Shown piece after piece: positions 33,842 to 46,275 of a DNA stretch of 64,000 bases. The notes beneath the pieces were generated by a model. It worked only from the letters and a program-made list of their open reading frames with translations. It was not told the origin of the DNA and searched no databases. The position numbers were made by a program, and so were the translations under genes. Numbering within the stretch: the stretch's first letter is position 1; every line of letters begins with the position of its first letter. Source of the DNA: Macrocystis pyrifera (taxonomy: Eukaryota > Sar > Phaeophyceae > Laminariales > Laminariaceae); NCBI GenBank assembly GCA_031763025.1, contig JASSKH010000020.1, positions 11,359,547 to 11,423,546 of the forward strand. Direction: 5' to 3'.

Positions 33842-36800
33842 GTAAGTTTGTCAAATTTTCGTACTTTTGTCAACTTTTTTCTTCGCACGAGCACTTTTCG
33901 GCAAAACCGTAAGTAGTCCGACACGGGAAACCCGGCCGGACACATTGGTTTAGGTCCCGGTGCGATCTGTGCACTCTGAAGCTCGTGGCGGGCGCTCAAA
34001 GTTTTTTTTCCGGGGGGAGTGGATAAGACGATTTCCCTGGTTTCAGTACGAGAGGCCTTATTTTGTACGTACGTAGTGGTACACTTGCTCTCTGTTTTCT
34101 CCCCCCGGCTCTCATGAGCTGTGAGCACACAGCTCAGGCATATACCAGGTACACAACAGACAACATGCACAGATCCCATCGTTCCAACGCTGCCGCCCAC
34201 ACGCCGTGCGTGTTCGACACACCCATAAGCGCAGCGTTGCTGTGGTTGGTTGTGTTTGTCGTAGCCTGCCGTCCGCATTCCATCGTCCGCCATGTATTTT
34301 TTTATCCGTATGTACCCAGGATGACGTATAATATCCCGACATTTTTTTTTGGGTTGTTGGACGGAGCACGGACCACCGCCTAGAGAACAATACCCACAGC
34401 AGTGCATAGAGCGTGCTTATCTCCAGCTTCCTACAGCACCACAACCAACCCTGCTGCCCAGCAGCTGCATTGGGCACACCTTGCGCGTATGGATGATCGT
34501 ACTGTGGCTCATTCGTACAGCAGCGTTCGTACAAAACATACTTACAGCAGTACAGCAGTAGTTCTTATTGCAGTGTGTCCTACATTGCTGACCGATAGAT
34601 CCTAGAGCCAGCTGAAAGGGGATCAGTACACGTACGTTCCTCGCGTGGCATTTTACAGCAGTACTGCTGAATATGCAGTCGTACCTGTACAAGCTACTCT
34701 GCTGCTGTAGGAGATCGTGCAAAGAGTTTCAGATTGTGTAAAAAAACACGACGGGCCATTTTTACGAGCACTGTTCTAGCGTATACGTTTATACTGCGCT
34801 GTACAACATTTTCGTTTCCGAGGTTCGACTCGCACCATCCACGGTTTTTTTTTACTTCACTTTTGACTTTTTTTTGTACCAGGACTACAACAGTACTACA
34901 GTAATAATGATACATTCGTCCACACCTTGCTTTTCTGAACGTATAGCATGATATACTGTAAATAATATAAGTTGTGTGTGTTTATTTTCCACTTCCGGCT
35001 TTTTTTGTGCCAGTACATTCATCCACCTTGCTTTTCTGAACGTATAATATGATGTAGTAGTATACATGTTACATGTTGTGTGTTTTAGCTCAAATTAAAG
35101 AGTCTGGGCGCGCTTGCGTGTGGCGTGCGTTCATACCTCAACATTTCACTGCTACAGTACTCCGAATAGTTGGGAGTAAAGCAAAGTATGTTCGAGAAAA
35201 TACTGCTGCTATTACCGTAGGTACTTCGTACACTCGCAGTATTTCGTTTTTTTGTGCTCGAGATACTGCAAGTACTCGCAGTGTTTTGAGGTTCTGTAGA
35301 TACTACTGCGTATACTTTCGGGCTCGCACTAATGCGGGGTTCGCTACTGCTGCTGGCATGGATATCGCCGGTTGTGCTTCAAGTATCTCGGGGATCTGTA
35401 CCGCGGGTACTACAAGTATACCAGTACTAGCCTAGCAGTATTTCGTCCGTTGGTAGTGTCCGTACTGCTGCTTCTGCAAGACTCAGTACTCGCAGTAATG
35501 AAATACTCTCAATATGCCCAGTGTATACTTCGAGTATGAAGTATACTTCAACCGTCTGTGCACCGTGTCGACAAGTCTCAGGGCCCAGCGTTCGGCACAA
35601 AACACACCCAGATAGTCCTACACGAGTGGGAGTTGGAGGAAACTACTTTCGCTGGAGACAACTTGAGCACTTAAAGCAGTCTGGCAGTATTTCGATATAT
35701 GCATGTACTACGAATACTCTCAGTATCTCGAGGTTCTGTACTGCGCATATTGCCTTTACCCCAAGTAAGTATTTCGCGTTTCGATGCTACTGCGGGTACA
35801 TACTTACCTGTATTCTCGGGGTTCGGTACTGCTCACACCCCCATTACTCTCAGTATTTGGGCCTTCTCAGTACTCGCAATACTTTTGCCGCCAGTACTCC
35901 AATACTCTCAGTACTCGGACTACGATTTGTTCTCGAGCATTTACCTGTGAAACCTTGATATTATACCCTGAGCACCAAGAAACATTTATTTTGGGGGAAC
36001 ATATATATTGTAGTACCAGTATGTATGTATGTGCTGTACCTTACTCAGCCGGTCACAAAATATTATGGCGCAACCTCGACTTCGCGCAACTTTTTTGTAC
36101 TTACGAATTAATCGCCGCGAGTTAGCTGGATCAATATATCTCCGCTTACCGATACCCTATTATACATGTTTGTAGTAATGATCCCACACATTAATTCCGC
36201 GAACAGTATTTTATAGTCTGTCCTCAAAAATATGTTGTGTGTGTGTGTTCTTCACGTTAAAATGATGGGTGGGTGCACGTGCTACTTCTAAAAAAGTGTG
36301 CAAGGTTTCATACTAGTATTATTATTTCGCTCTTGCGCCACTCCCCTATCAATACGGCACCTCCCGGAGGGGAACCTCGTGATCAGTATAACCAGTACAA
36401 CCAGTACTACCAGTATAACCAGAATAACCAGAATAAGCAGTATAGGCAGTACAACCAATACCACAGCACTTTTAAGCCACCCCAATACCGACTGGCGGGG
36501 CTTCTAGAAAAAAAAGGAATTGCAAAAATTTCGCTGGAAATACTGAAGTATCTGTTTCACACTCTTGTTCGATATATGCCTACTGCCGTAGACCATGGCA
36601 CTGTTCACCAACCATTGCACTACTATCTCTTTTCAGGTGACTTACTGTTGGCTCAGCCAATGACTTACAGCAGTAAATACTTGGTAGTGACAGCAGTAAT
36701 GACTTATTGCAGTAGTGACTTCGCAATGACAACGTAACGACTTAGCACTAAACTATTAAAAGTAATACTTACTAGTAGTGTTGAGTTGTTCAAGTGAGAG

Positions 36801-36878
36801 GGGCCTCAGAAGGCAAAAAACAGGTGCTACATGTGAACTCCTATCGTAGCTTGCATCCGATGAGCACAAACCTCTGGC
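33842..36878. other. Gene-poor stretch rich in agtac words
   Basis: 34.4-36.0 kb is dense in gtactcgcagtattt-, cagtact- and acagcagtac-type words. Coding-looking short frames at 34,404-34,560 exist on both strands, but no family was recognised. Confidence 0.45.
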
Positions 36879-36962
36879 AGTACTACAGTCCGGTCTGGGG
36901 GACAAACTACAAATATACTGTACCTTGATTGGTTTGTCCCCAAAGCGGGACTGCTCATAGCT
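36879..36962. repeat. Palindromic repeat 'C', copy 3
   Basis: tactacagtccggtctggg ... ttggtttgtccccaaagcgg, then gactgctcatag. The right end is diverged. Confidence 0.65.
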
Positions 36963-37007
36963 ACTTTGCCCGAAAAGGGGTTAACGAGGCTCGCTGCTGT
37001 ACAGCAC

Positions 37008-37115
37008 TATTGCGGGGGGCCATAGTAAATAGGACCTACGGTACAAACAAAACTCCATATGTTTCCCTATTTTTACTAGCAACATTGGGTCCTATTTACT
37101 ATGGTCCCCCGTAGC
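37008..37115. mobile_element. MITE 'A' copy 17
   Basis: Left end tattgcggggg, right end cccccgtagca; 'gtaaat' arms intact. Confidence 0.82.
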
Positions 37116-37659
37116 ATGATACCTGAAACCAAACACCCGTCCTATCTCCCCATACGATTGTGACACGTATTATTGTGACGCGCCCCCCACCCGAGCATAA
37201 GCCGGGTGGCGGCGTAGTGATGGTTTGGGTTGGTTGGTTGTTTTGTCAACTGTTTACTGTACAACACTCATCACCCGTGTGATAATGTGGCAAGATAGCA
37301 CACCCCCCCCCCCCACCCCTTCTACTATAATCAAGCTACCTTAAGACACGTGTGAAAAAATACCACACCTCCCCGGACGATTCACAAGAAAAATATATAT
37401 ATATATCCTGGCGAAAGGGGAAAGTGCAAAAGCCGAGCGACACGTCTATATATGGAAAAAAATCTCGACGACATCTTCCCCAAGCCGGCTTTTCGTTTGT
37501 GTGCGCCTCTCGTTCTAGAGAAAAAAGACGCTACAGTAAAATGCTCTCAAAATCATCCAAGGGGGTGTGCCATCTTATCACACCCGGGTGATAGTCTGAT
37601 AGTGATATACGGTATACCTATCTTATCACACGGGTGATGCGGTCTATTGCAGCCTTCCA

Positions 37660-37905
37660 CACCGCGGACAGATCATCGATTTCTATTTCATGACCTACTT
37701 ACTGTAGATGTTTCAGGCCAGATGATCTGTATGATCTAGCTCATGTCGCCGGGTGGGAGGTGCATATAAACTGCATGGGCTACAGTAGGGCATGCTTCCT
37801 GGGTGTGATCTACCTGTACTGTACAGGTCCTGCGCAACATCTCACAACGGTAGGTTAGGATCTAAATGATCGGTAGCTAGATAGATCATGATCTATCTGT
37901 AAATT
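37660..37905. repeat. GATC-rich element 'D', copy 3
   Basis: gatgatctgtatgatctagc, catgtcgccgggtgggagg, ctgtacaggtcctgcgcaac, then taggatctaaatgatcgg. Confidence 0.58.
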
Positions 37906-38044
37906 TTCTGTCCGACGTATGATGCCTTCCATCAACGCACACAAGTTGACGACAGATACAAGTATCCTGCTGCACGAGTTCCTAGCGACACCTATGCTGT
38001 CTTGCATAGTTGCGGAGTTCTCACCGCTTGGCGCCATTGCGCTC

Positions 38045-38395
38045 TTCGCCCGAGGTCAGATTCCGATTCCCATTCGGACGACCATTCGTTTTTCATTCGG
38101 AATCCCATTCCGATTCAGCCCATGCAGAATTCCAGCCCGATTAAGCCCATTTTGGTTTCGATTCGGGATCCGCCCATTCGGTCCATTAGGAATCATATTC
38201 CATTCCAGCCCATGTTGGAATTTTTCATTCCGATTCGGTCCAAATCGATTTCCATTTGGGTTAAGCCCATTCGGTCCATTCGGGATCCGATTCCATTCCG
38301 ACCCATGTGGATGTTTCCATTCCGGTTCGGTCCATTTCGAATTCCAATTGGATTCGGTCGATTTGACCCATTCGGATTCATTCCGGTAGGTTAAA
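38045..38395. repeat. Imperfect cattccgattcggtccattc tandem array
   Basis: About 17 units of ~20 bp; open in several frames on both strands (Pro/Ile/Arg-rich), taken as a by-product of the repeat. Confidence 0.8.
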
Positions 38396-38639
38396 AACAA
38401 AGCGGAAGGAATCATCGTGTGTTGGGGTTCCGAGGCCGGTGGATACAGGAGGGAACGGGAACAAGGGATGGGGGGCGGTGGGGGAGGGGAGGGGTGGGGC
38501 GGGGGAGAAGAAAACGAGGTAAGAATAAAGTTGACCATCAAGCAATTCGGTTACTACCGTAAATCAAACAGATTTTAACCCTTGGGTTTCGAGTTGCTGT
38601 GCAGGATTTGTAAACCTTTTACTACCGACCGAATCCACT

Positions 38640-38905
38640 GAACATGCGCTGGATCATGGAGACAATACGGTATCAAGCCGGCAAGATGAGCTAGACCATA
38701 CACACCAGGTGTGTATCTAACCCGAAATATCTGCTGTAGATCAGGAAGCGGTTACTTATCGGTGATCTGGTCGACGTGTGAAAGCTTAGGATCCTGACTA
38801 CTCTCTTGAGTATGATGTTACGACCACCACTACTTTGATATAACATAGCTTGGTGGGTACATCGTCCGATACTGATCATGAGGTGCTCTTGTAGAGCTGT
38901 AAATG
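38640..38905. repeat. GATC-rich element 'D', copy 4 (decayed)
   Basis: caagccggcaagatgagcta, a gatcaggaagcgg block and ggtgatctggtcgacgtgtg; weaker similarity. Confidence 0.45.
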
Positions 38906-39189
38906 TTACGAGCATTGAATAGGCACGACTTAAGTTGCCGCTACTATTAGTAGTCGGGCCAATAGGCAGTCGTTCCGTGAAAGGTGCCGATTATCGATCA
39001 TCCGACTTCTTGGGTTTCCATACTTGGAGGAAGGATTGTTGAATGCGGGATACATTTTCTATTTTTGGGCGAGGCCGGGGACAGCGTTTCATCCGTGTTG
39101 CACTTCCCACAAAACACTCCACAACAGCCTAAACTCCCGACGAAAAAAACACTGGAACCACGTCTGCTTCCGTTCTTTTTCCTATAGTA

Positions 39190-39925
39190 TATTTCGTGAT
39201 TCTGCCCTAGCTGCGAACTTTTCCATTGCGCCATTACATAGCAAAGCCTATACGAGCACCTTGGTGCACTCCCGCGAGTGTGTCAAAGCGACAGCACTTT
39301 CCGTGCCCTCCTTCGGGGCGGACTTCGTCGCTGAAGTTTGAAAATGTGGTTCCAGGCACTCGAATTCTAGGTTTCTCGAACTGATGTGGTCACGTATGTT
39401 TTTTTCCGCGGTAGAACGAGCAGGAGGAACGCAGGAGGAGCTACTGCTGTACCTGGTATAGACTTACTCATACATGAGGACGTAGAAAAAATGCTCGGTT
39501 GTTTTCTCTCGTCGCTGCTCTTTCCAAGAGCACAGGCAGTCTACAATATCGAGGCCAGCGGACTACGTCTATACGCGTTTATCTGTGTTGGCATCGGGAG
39601 TGAAAACGGAGTTGTTTCCACTGGCGCAAGCGAGAGCACCCGAGATGAATAGTGTACCAGGTACAGCATATCGTGAGTAGCTTCTGCGTTCCCCCTCCTC
39701 GTTCTACCGAAGGAAAAAGTACACTTGACTTCAGTGAGAGAAACGAAAAAATCAAGCGCCTGGAACCACATTTTCAGACTTCAGCGACGAGGTCCGCCTC
39801 GAAGGAAGACACGGAAAGTGCTGTCGCTTCGGCACCCTCACGGGAGCGCACCAAGGACCTCCTATGTGTCCTGCCAAATTATGGATCGATGGGAACGTTC
39901 GGAGCTAGGGCAGAACAGCAAATGT
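39190..39925. repeat. Large inverted repeat (arms ~270 bp, loop ~190 bp)
   Basis: Left arm 39,190-39,460 (tgattctgccctagctgcga, cactttccgtgccctccttc, gaaaatgtggttccaggca, tgctgtacctggtata). Right arm 39,653-39,925 carries the reverse complements in reverse order (gtgtaccaggtacagca, cctggaaccacattttcag, acacggaaagtgctgtcg, ggagctagggcagaacagca). Roughly 75-80% identical by eye. The right arm holds part of a 134-codon open frame; no protein recognised. Confidence 0.75.
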
Positions 39926-40065
39926 CCTACTGGGAAAACATGGGGGTAGAGGTTGTTGGTTCCAATTTTATTTCATGTCAAGAGGTTCGGCGATATATCG
40001 ACTTGTTTTGGTGGGCAATGGGCGGTACAACGCAGGCGGTTTTGGCTCGCTTTTGACTCAAGGTT

Positions 40066-40166
40066 CCTTTTAGGACTGCAGTCACGTTATGGCACAAACA
40101 TCTCAAACTCTTACTCTGGTTCTTTCTCAGGAGTTTGTCCCCAAAACGGGACTGCAGTCCTAAAAG
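40066..40166. repeat. Palindromic repeat 'C', copy 4 (best preserved)
   Basis: ccttttaggactgcagtcac at the left, tttgtccccaaaacgggact then gcagtcctaaaag at the right; the outer ~20 bp are near-perfect inverted repeats. Confidence 0.75.
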
Positions 40167-40268
40167 TCGCCTGTCCAGTCAGCTTCGGCCTGCGTAGCTT
40201 GCTTCGCCAGCCGACTTGCCGACTACAGCAGTCAGTTAGTTGGCTAACGGTACCTACCGATTGCCTGG

Positions 40269-40377
40269 TATTACGGGGGGGCATAGTAAATAGGACCTAC
40301 GGTACACACAAAAACCTATATATTTACGTATTTTTACGAACAATATTTGGTCCTATTAACTATGGTCCCCCGTAATA
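40269..40377. mobile_element. MITE 'A' copy 18
   Basis: Near-consensus; perfect ends. Left arm gtaaat type, right arm attaac type. Confidence 0.85.
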
Positions 40378-40379
40378 GT

Positions 40380-41940
40380 TACTTGTCGTCGTATCCCTGC
40401 CGACTCACAGCTGCACACATCTAACAACACTGAGAAATCCAGGCTGGGACTCCGAGAAATGTAAAATAAGAAATGCACGAGCCGTTGCACTGAAGCTAGT
40501 GCAGAATGCACCGTGTCCAAAATAAGAACTCAGGCTGGACCGGACGGCCAAAGTAGTACCGTTTCTAAGCTGATGCCCTGTGTCCTGTGTATGCATTCGT
40601 AAAGGTGTAGGTGAAAGCTGAATATTGCAGATATCGGCGACCAACATGACGGCGTACCTTCTGTTCTGAGCAGGCAAAGAGCAAAACGGTGGCTTCCTCG
40701 ACAGAGCGTACAACCTTGGGCGCAATGCAACGCAAACTCGCCCTATTGCAACAGCAGTAGCTTGCCTATAGAGGCGACCAGAGATTACCATAAGCCTGCA
40801 ACTCATCGTCTGCAGCACAAAATCGTCCTGGCCTGCCTCTAGAAGCGGCTAGAGATTGCAGCCCATTCGTACGTAGCCACAGCCTGCCGTACAGGAGCAG
40901 TACAACTGCAGTATGCACCGCAAACAATCTTCAAAGTACCTGTCAGAGTGTGCCTCTTGTCTCTCAAGACGACTTGTTGTGACTTGTTCCACGCTGCAAC
41001 GAGGACATACCCCACACAACGAGCGATTCTTCGTAGGATCTCCCCCTCTCACCTCTCCAGCGCGTGGTAGATTGGCTGCAGCCTTTGGCTTCGAAACTCC
41101 TCTGCCGATGACATCCTTCCGTTCGCAACGTGCTCTGAGAAACAGCTGTGTCTGTGGATGCTTGTGGTTGGCCTCGACCTGGTTCGGCTCGGCGGCATAC
41201 TGGCCATTCCCATGTTACAAAAGCCTGCCGTACACCATGAACTCCATTTTAAGCAAGCTTCAGCCTTCAGTCGCAGCCAGCAAAGCAGCAGGGTGTGAGA
41301 TCGAACGATACGACAAGCTCGAAGCGCGGCAATGCCGAATCTACGCTCCCCACAGGTGTGTGCAGCAGCGATTCCGCTTGTCTCCCTTGTGGAACGACGA
41401 TCTGTGGAATCGATCGCTGGTGCCTCTGAATGCCTCTTTGCTGTGAGCTGTGAAGTTGCGTTTTCTATTTTCCTCCGTCTATACCATACCATGTGCTTTG
41501 CGCTTCGCCTCGCTCGCCCCCATGTACGAGCACGAGTACCATGTACGAACACGAGTACCTCGTTGGGTACCATGACGAACAATGCTTGGCACATCGTTGA
41601 CCTGTGCTTTTGGGCTTCCTCGCCACCAGCTGAAAACGGCCGACTTGCAAGGCGTTGGCAGAGGTTAGATTTTACAACGAGGCGCCCTCGTTGCGGGAGA
41701 AGCTCGCTGAGCTGCCCTTCTGTGGCTCTGTGCGTATTTTAGCGGCCCGATCCACAGCAGCAGCAGCAGCAGCAGAGCAGTTGTGGTGTGCTGGTGGTAT
41801 TCATGGTGTAAAATCCACTGCGTGCTCTTCGCGTCACACTGTTTGTTACGTCCATCAGCATCCAGCATACCTGGCAGCGTCCGCCCTTGTTCTTCATCCT
41901 GTACGTACGTACCACAGACCAGAGATACAGCAGCACCGCT
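40380..41940. other. Region with long open frames on both strands, no gene recognised
   Basis: Plus 40,913-41,446 (177 codons) and minus 41,049-41,594 (181 codons) overlap. Plus 41,655-41,760 reads RFYNEAPSLREKLAELPF, protein-like, followed by a CAG run (41,757-41,777). No family match comes to mind. A gccttgcctatagaggc-like motif is repeated near 40,760 and 40,835. Confidence 0.3.
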
Positions 41941-41944
41941 TGAA

Positions 41945-42024
41945 AAGGACCGCAGTCCCCTTCGGGGGACAAACTACTTACAACTTGAATGGTTTGTCCC
42001 CGAAATGGGAGTGCAGTCCTGAAT
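41945..42024. repeat. Palindromic repeat 'C', copy 5
   Basis: aaggaccgcagtccccttcg, then gggggacaaac ... ggtttgtccccgaaatggg, then agtgcagtcct. Confidence 0.72.
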
Positions 42025-42054
42025 AACGTCTCGGATAGACAATCGATTCCCACA

Positions 42055-42345
42055 GTTCATGATCTAGATCCTTGAAGGCAGATAGGTCTATGACCGACCT
42101 TGCATAATCTACAGCAGTTGTTCATGTTGCCGGGTGGGACCCGTGTAACCTGCATGATCTGGGATATTTCCCTGTACTGCTGTGCAGATCCCGGACAGCC
42201 CCTCACGAATGTAGGTGAGGAATTACTACGTATTCATACTGCTGTAAACTGCTGTACGAGTACTAACTTACTGCTGTGGACGATCTACTTATACTATTAA
42301 TATCAATGCTGTAGATCATGTAAACATTCAATATTGAGAACATGA
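42055..42345. repeat. GATC-rich element 'D', copy 5
   Basis: catgatctagatccttgaag, ttgttcatgttgccgggtgg, gacccgtgtaacctgcatg and tgtgcagatcccggacagcc. Confidence 0.6.
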
Positions 42346-42679
42346 GCAATGATGGAGACAGGCTGAGATTCACAGGAAATAAGAAATTCCCGAGTCGTGA
42401 TACCGAAGTTGATATAGGAGCCATTCTAAAATAGGAAATCCAGCCTGGACCAGCTTTCCCTGTTTCTTACTACCTGTAGGTATACCACAGCTCGTTATGT
42501 AATATTAATAGTACCGTTTCCCCTACGGACTGGTATGATCATGCCGAGCGGGTTTCGTACCTGGTACTGCTGTACTTGTTTGTTTTCTCCCAGCGAGATG
42601 TATTTTTGTTACAGCCTGTTTTGTGACCACCGACAGGATTGCCGGGAAGTGAGCTATTATAGTGTGAGAACATCCTGTA

Positions 42680-43320
42680 TCAAGTAGAAAAAACGGCATG
42701 TAGCCGCCAAAGGCCGAACGTACTGGATACGAAAAACACAGGACATAAACACATAAACAGGCCTACCCAGGGAGGGTAGCATCGTTCGTGTAATCGAGCA
42801 AATCGCTCCAACTTTGTCACCGCTTTACGCTGCACTGCTGCCTGCTCCACCTTCACACACTGCGACCATTGTACTCGTAACACTTGCATGGTACCAGGTA
42901 GCAAAGGAGCAATACATGTGTGCGTACTGGATACGAAAATCATACGTGAATAAGCCTACCCAAGCTTGTATCTCTTTATTAATGGGATTGAAGAATCGGG
43001 ACGGACGCTGGTTGTGCTGGATGCCGGCGATAGAAATAACGATTTTAATGTGAAGAACACACTCACGCAGGGTTGGCACGGACACTGGTTGTGCTGGATG
43101 CCGACGGTAGAAAGAACGGTTTTAATGTGAAGAGCGCACACACGCAGGGTATCCTCGTGTCATCAAGTAAATCGCTCCAACTTCGGCACCGCTGGACGCT
43201 GTGCTGCTGTCTGCTCCACCACCACCACCACCACCACCGCCCACTACGACCACTATGCTCGCAGCACTTACCAGGTACCATAAAAGCAATACATGTGTAC
43301 ACCTGGCAGTAACTATTACA
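42680..43320. repeat. Tandem duplication of two units
   Basis: Unit 1 (aaatcgctccaact ... taccaggta ... caatacatgtgt) at 42,797-42,935 and 43,166-43,315. Unit 2 (cacggacactggttgtgctg, then gatgccgacggtagaaa, aatgtgaagaac) at 42,985-43,065 and 43,075-43,148. An (ACC)n run lies within unit 1b. Confidence 0.7.
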
Positions 43321-44384
43321 ACGCACTCCCACGTTGCGCACCTTCCTTTTTGGGTGCGCTGAGGTCAGAAACTGCAGTACGTTGAAATCAAAATCTCAGT
43401 TTGCAACCTCAGAAAAAAATCCCGCATAAAAAACGGCCAAAATGAGGGCCTTATTTGGGATTATCAAGCCTTTTGGGGCCCAAGGATGGAAGGATAGCGG
43501 CTAAAACTGCTGCTGTATGTCGGGTGAGCTTATAGCAACCCTCTAGTAGGAGCTTTGAGCACTACGACTATGGACAGTGCCTATTAGTAGTGTCTAGTGT
43601 CGTGCTGCCCGCGGATCATAGAGCAGTGTGCATTGCCGATGGCGTTGTATATAGCTAGGGTGCATCCACTCCCTCGGCAGCGTCTCCTACGAGTACGAGC
43701 TCTAGGATAAGCTCCTTCGTGTGGCCGAAGCATTCTCTACTGTTGTAATCGATTTATTTTGTTTCGACATGTTTTCCCCGTTGAAAAAGTCCCAACGGTG
43801 TTAACGTAAAGACAATAAGACCGTTGAGTCCAAACAGTGCCACAAAGACAATAAAAGCGTTGAGTTCACACAGGGTAGGGTGCGATCGTCTTCCAGCGCT
43901 ACTGATAGTTTTCTCGACAACGAACGGTAAGGGTGAAAAGTCGTACCAGGTACGTTGTATTATCGGAAGGCTCTCTCTCTCAACCAGAACTTTCCGGGAA
44001 CTCCTCACTTGTGCGGTATTGCTGTTGGCTTAACTTCCCCTTCAGGAAAATCGAACCCTGAAAAACGATGCACCCCTGGTTCCGCCCGCTATATACGCTC
44101 GCTCACGAGCAAGTATGAAACGGAGCAGATGGTCCAACGTTTTTAGGTGCAAGCAGGCAACTTGCAAATGCCGAAAGCTCCGTGCTCCAGGAAAACAAGA
44201 GACGAGCGCCGTAGCATATACCCTATTGCTATATAGGGACGTACAAGGTGCATCTTTTGATATGTACGGAAGAGCGAGCACAGCACAGCACGAAAAAAAA
44301 AAATTGAAAAGATAAGTCCCCGTCGCCTCTGACATAATTCTTCCCCGCCTGCTTGGAACTCCTATTATTATGCGCCGCTAGAAA
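43320..44384. other. Intergenic stretch, no feature recognised
   Basis: A cggaaggctctctctctcaa word near 43,965 recurs at 3,468. The small frames are not convincing. Confidence 0.4.
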
Positions 44385-44870
44385 ACAAAAAACGATCCCA
44401 ATGCGCTTCTGCTAGCCTCGTACGCTCCCCGCCCCTCTCGCGACCACCTCGCCACTGACTCGGTCCAGGTCGGGCTTTCCTCCCTATCTGCCCCAGCGAG
44501 CCCCGTGGCTCGCCTCGCGTGAAGTCCGGTGCCCACCGTGGCCCTCGCTCGCTCGGTTGATCTTGTTGGTGCTCAGACTGCGGAGCTCTCTCTCTCTCTC
44601 TCTGAACTTCGCCTTCTTCGCAAAAATATGCACCTCTTGAACGTCATTTTACACAGGGCGACCCTTATAGATTCGGTGCATATTCGATTCATTCCAACAG
44701 CAGGCGGCCAGACAGACCCCATTCATGCTTCCCGCGTGCCTCGATGAACACGCGACGCCTAGCCACGGACACGGCCTCCGCGCTCCTCCCAACCCCCCCT
44801 CTACCCACCAGCGCCTGCCCGCGTTGCCTTGCTCTGGATACACGCACGCACACTAAACCGAAAAAGGAAA
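44385..44870 (-). repeat. Inverted duplication 'J', left copy
   Basis: Reverse complement matches 47,600-48,090 along its length: gtgtgcgtgcgtgtatcc, ggctaggcgtcgcgtgttca, gcatgaatggggtctgtctg, gtctgagcaccaac, gagggccacggtgggcacc, ggcttcacgcgaggc-like blocks and gaggggcggg...gcgtacgaggct. About 80% identical by eye. Confidence 0.75.
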
Positions 44871-45169
44871 AACACTCCTCGTCGGCAAGTAGTAGGAGGA
44901 GGCGTTTTTCAATTGGGAGCTGAGAGGGCCCAGGGATGTTCCAACCGAGCCTGCTCAGGAAAAACACAAAAATGGGTAGCACCCACCAGCACCCGACTAG
45001 CGCGAAGCTCCTTCTCGTCGAAGCGAGCCACCAAAACCCTTTTCCTGTGACACAGTACCTGGTATCACGGTAAACATAATCGTGCAAATAAACCTTTCCA
45101 TTCTGCCATGAATGATCGCAGGGCGGGCCCACATGGCTGCGACATACCACTTATAACTCCCACCAACAC

Positions 45170-45570
45170 ACTAACTTCTACTCGTACATAACTCCCGAAA
45201 ATTGCCTTCTTGCCAAAGCGAGCCACCAAAACACTGTGACCACTGTGACCTCGCACCCACCAACACACGACTCCCTAAAACCGCTTTCTCGCCCAGGCAA
45301 GCCAACTAAACACTGTGACCACTACTGTGGCCACTACTGTGACTTAGGCTGTTACCAATGCACGATTCCCCTAAATTGATTTCTCGCCAATTTGAGGCAC
45401 CCAAACCCTGCTGTGATGTTGCACACCCCGACACACGACTCCCGGAAACCGCCCTCTTGCCAAAGCGAGCCACCAACATGTTGTGACTTCGCTCTGGCAA
45501 ACGCACTACTCCCGTGATACGCCTTCTCGCCAAAGCGAGCCGCCAAGACTCTGTGACATCCCGCATAACT
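45170..45570. repeat. ~75-bp imperfect tandem repeat
   Basis: Five or six units of gccttctcgccaaagcgagc, caccaaaacactgtgac, then cacgactcccgaaa. The unit contains a small palindrome (ctcgccaaagcgag). Confidence 0.75.
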
Positions 45571-46022
45571 CCTGCTCGGCCTGCGAAGTGTTTTTCTTAA
45601 TTTTCTCGTTGCTGCGTGTGCCCCAAGTGCGTGCTTAATTCTGTTCGCTCGCCTCTAACCTTTTGAGCTCAACGTTCGCACTGACACGTTTGTGCTTCCA
45701 TTGCTACAAGCTCGTTTTTTTGCGTGGGGGCATTGCCCCCGTGTACGGGTGGTGGTTTATTATTTTCTGAGGTCCTCGCATGAGGAGCTCAATCTGTATC
45801 CCTCCCTTCAACATGATTTCGGAAAACTTTATTCACGCAACCCGTCAATGCCATGCTACTCGTATGCGCTATAAAAATAGTCCGAAAACAAATACACGCT
45901 ACGACCGTACTGCTGTAGTAACGATGTCGTATGTACTGACCGAACCGGTGAGAAAATATCGGAGGGTTGCTCACCCCTCATTCGAGAAAATAATTTGACA
46001 CGCACCGCGTGCGAGACGAACA

Positions 46023-46185
46023 GAACTAACCCTAACCCCAACCCTGAGCCAATCAGAGCAACCCTGACCCTGACCCTGAGCCAATCAGAGCAATCCTAAC
46101 CCTAACCCCAACCCTGAGCCAATCAGAGCAACCCTGACCCTGACCCTGAGCCAATCAGAGCAATCCTAACCCTGAACCTAAGCCA
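46023..46185 (+). promoter_or_regulatory. Tandem CCAAT-box and telomere-like repeat upstream of RPB3
   Basis: Two copies of a ~70-bp unit, each with two GAGCCAATCAGAGCAA boxes separated by CCCTGACCC or CCCTAACCC runs. This gives four identical CCAAT boxes, evenly spaced and in one orientation, 460-620 bp before the first recognised RPB3 exon. GCCAATCAG is the standard NF-Y site. The CCCTAA pieces resemble the TTAGGG telomere repeat. The promoter role is inferred from position and the boxes. Confidence 0.6.
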
Positions 46186-46263
46186 AGCAGACGAAACCTA
46201 GAATATGTAGTAAGCGCTACTGAACTACTGAGCCTAAACGTGGAGCCCGTATTATTCCGTGGG

Positions 46264-46275
46264 ATGATGCGTGAC
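46264..46275 (+). CDS. RPB3: Possible first coding exon of RPB3 (weak)
   Basis: ATG ATG CGT GAC is followed by GTGGGT, a usable donor. It would join in phase 0 to the exon at 46,642. It lies just downstream of the CCAAT-bearing repeats. The resulting N-terminus would be a few residues shorter than in most relatives. Translation could instead start at the ATG at 46,648 inside the next exon, or at an exon I have missed. Confidence 0.25.

Noticed and set aside
38002..38541. Long ORFs on both strands (Ile/Pro/Arg or Asn/Gly/Arg-rich)
   Set aside because: Generated by the ~20-bp cattccgattcgg array.
40913..41594. Two overlapping ORFs of 177 and 181 codons on opposite strands
   Set aside because: No family similarity, mixed composition, and neither fits splice signals; kept only as unassigned open sequence.
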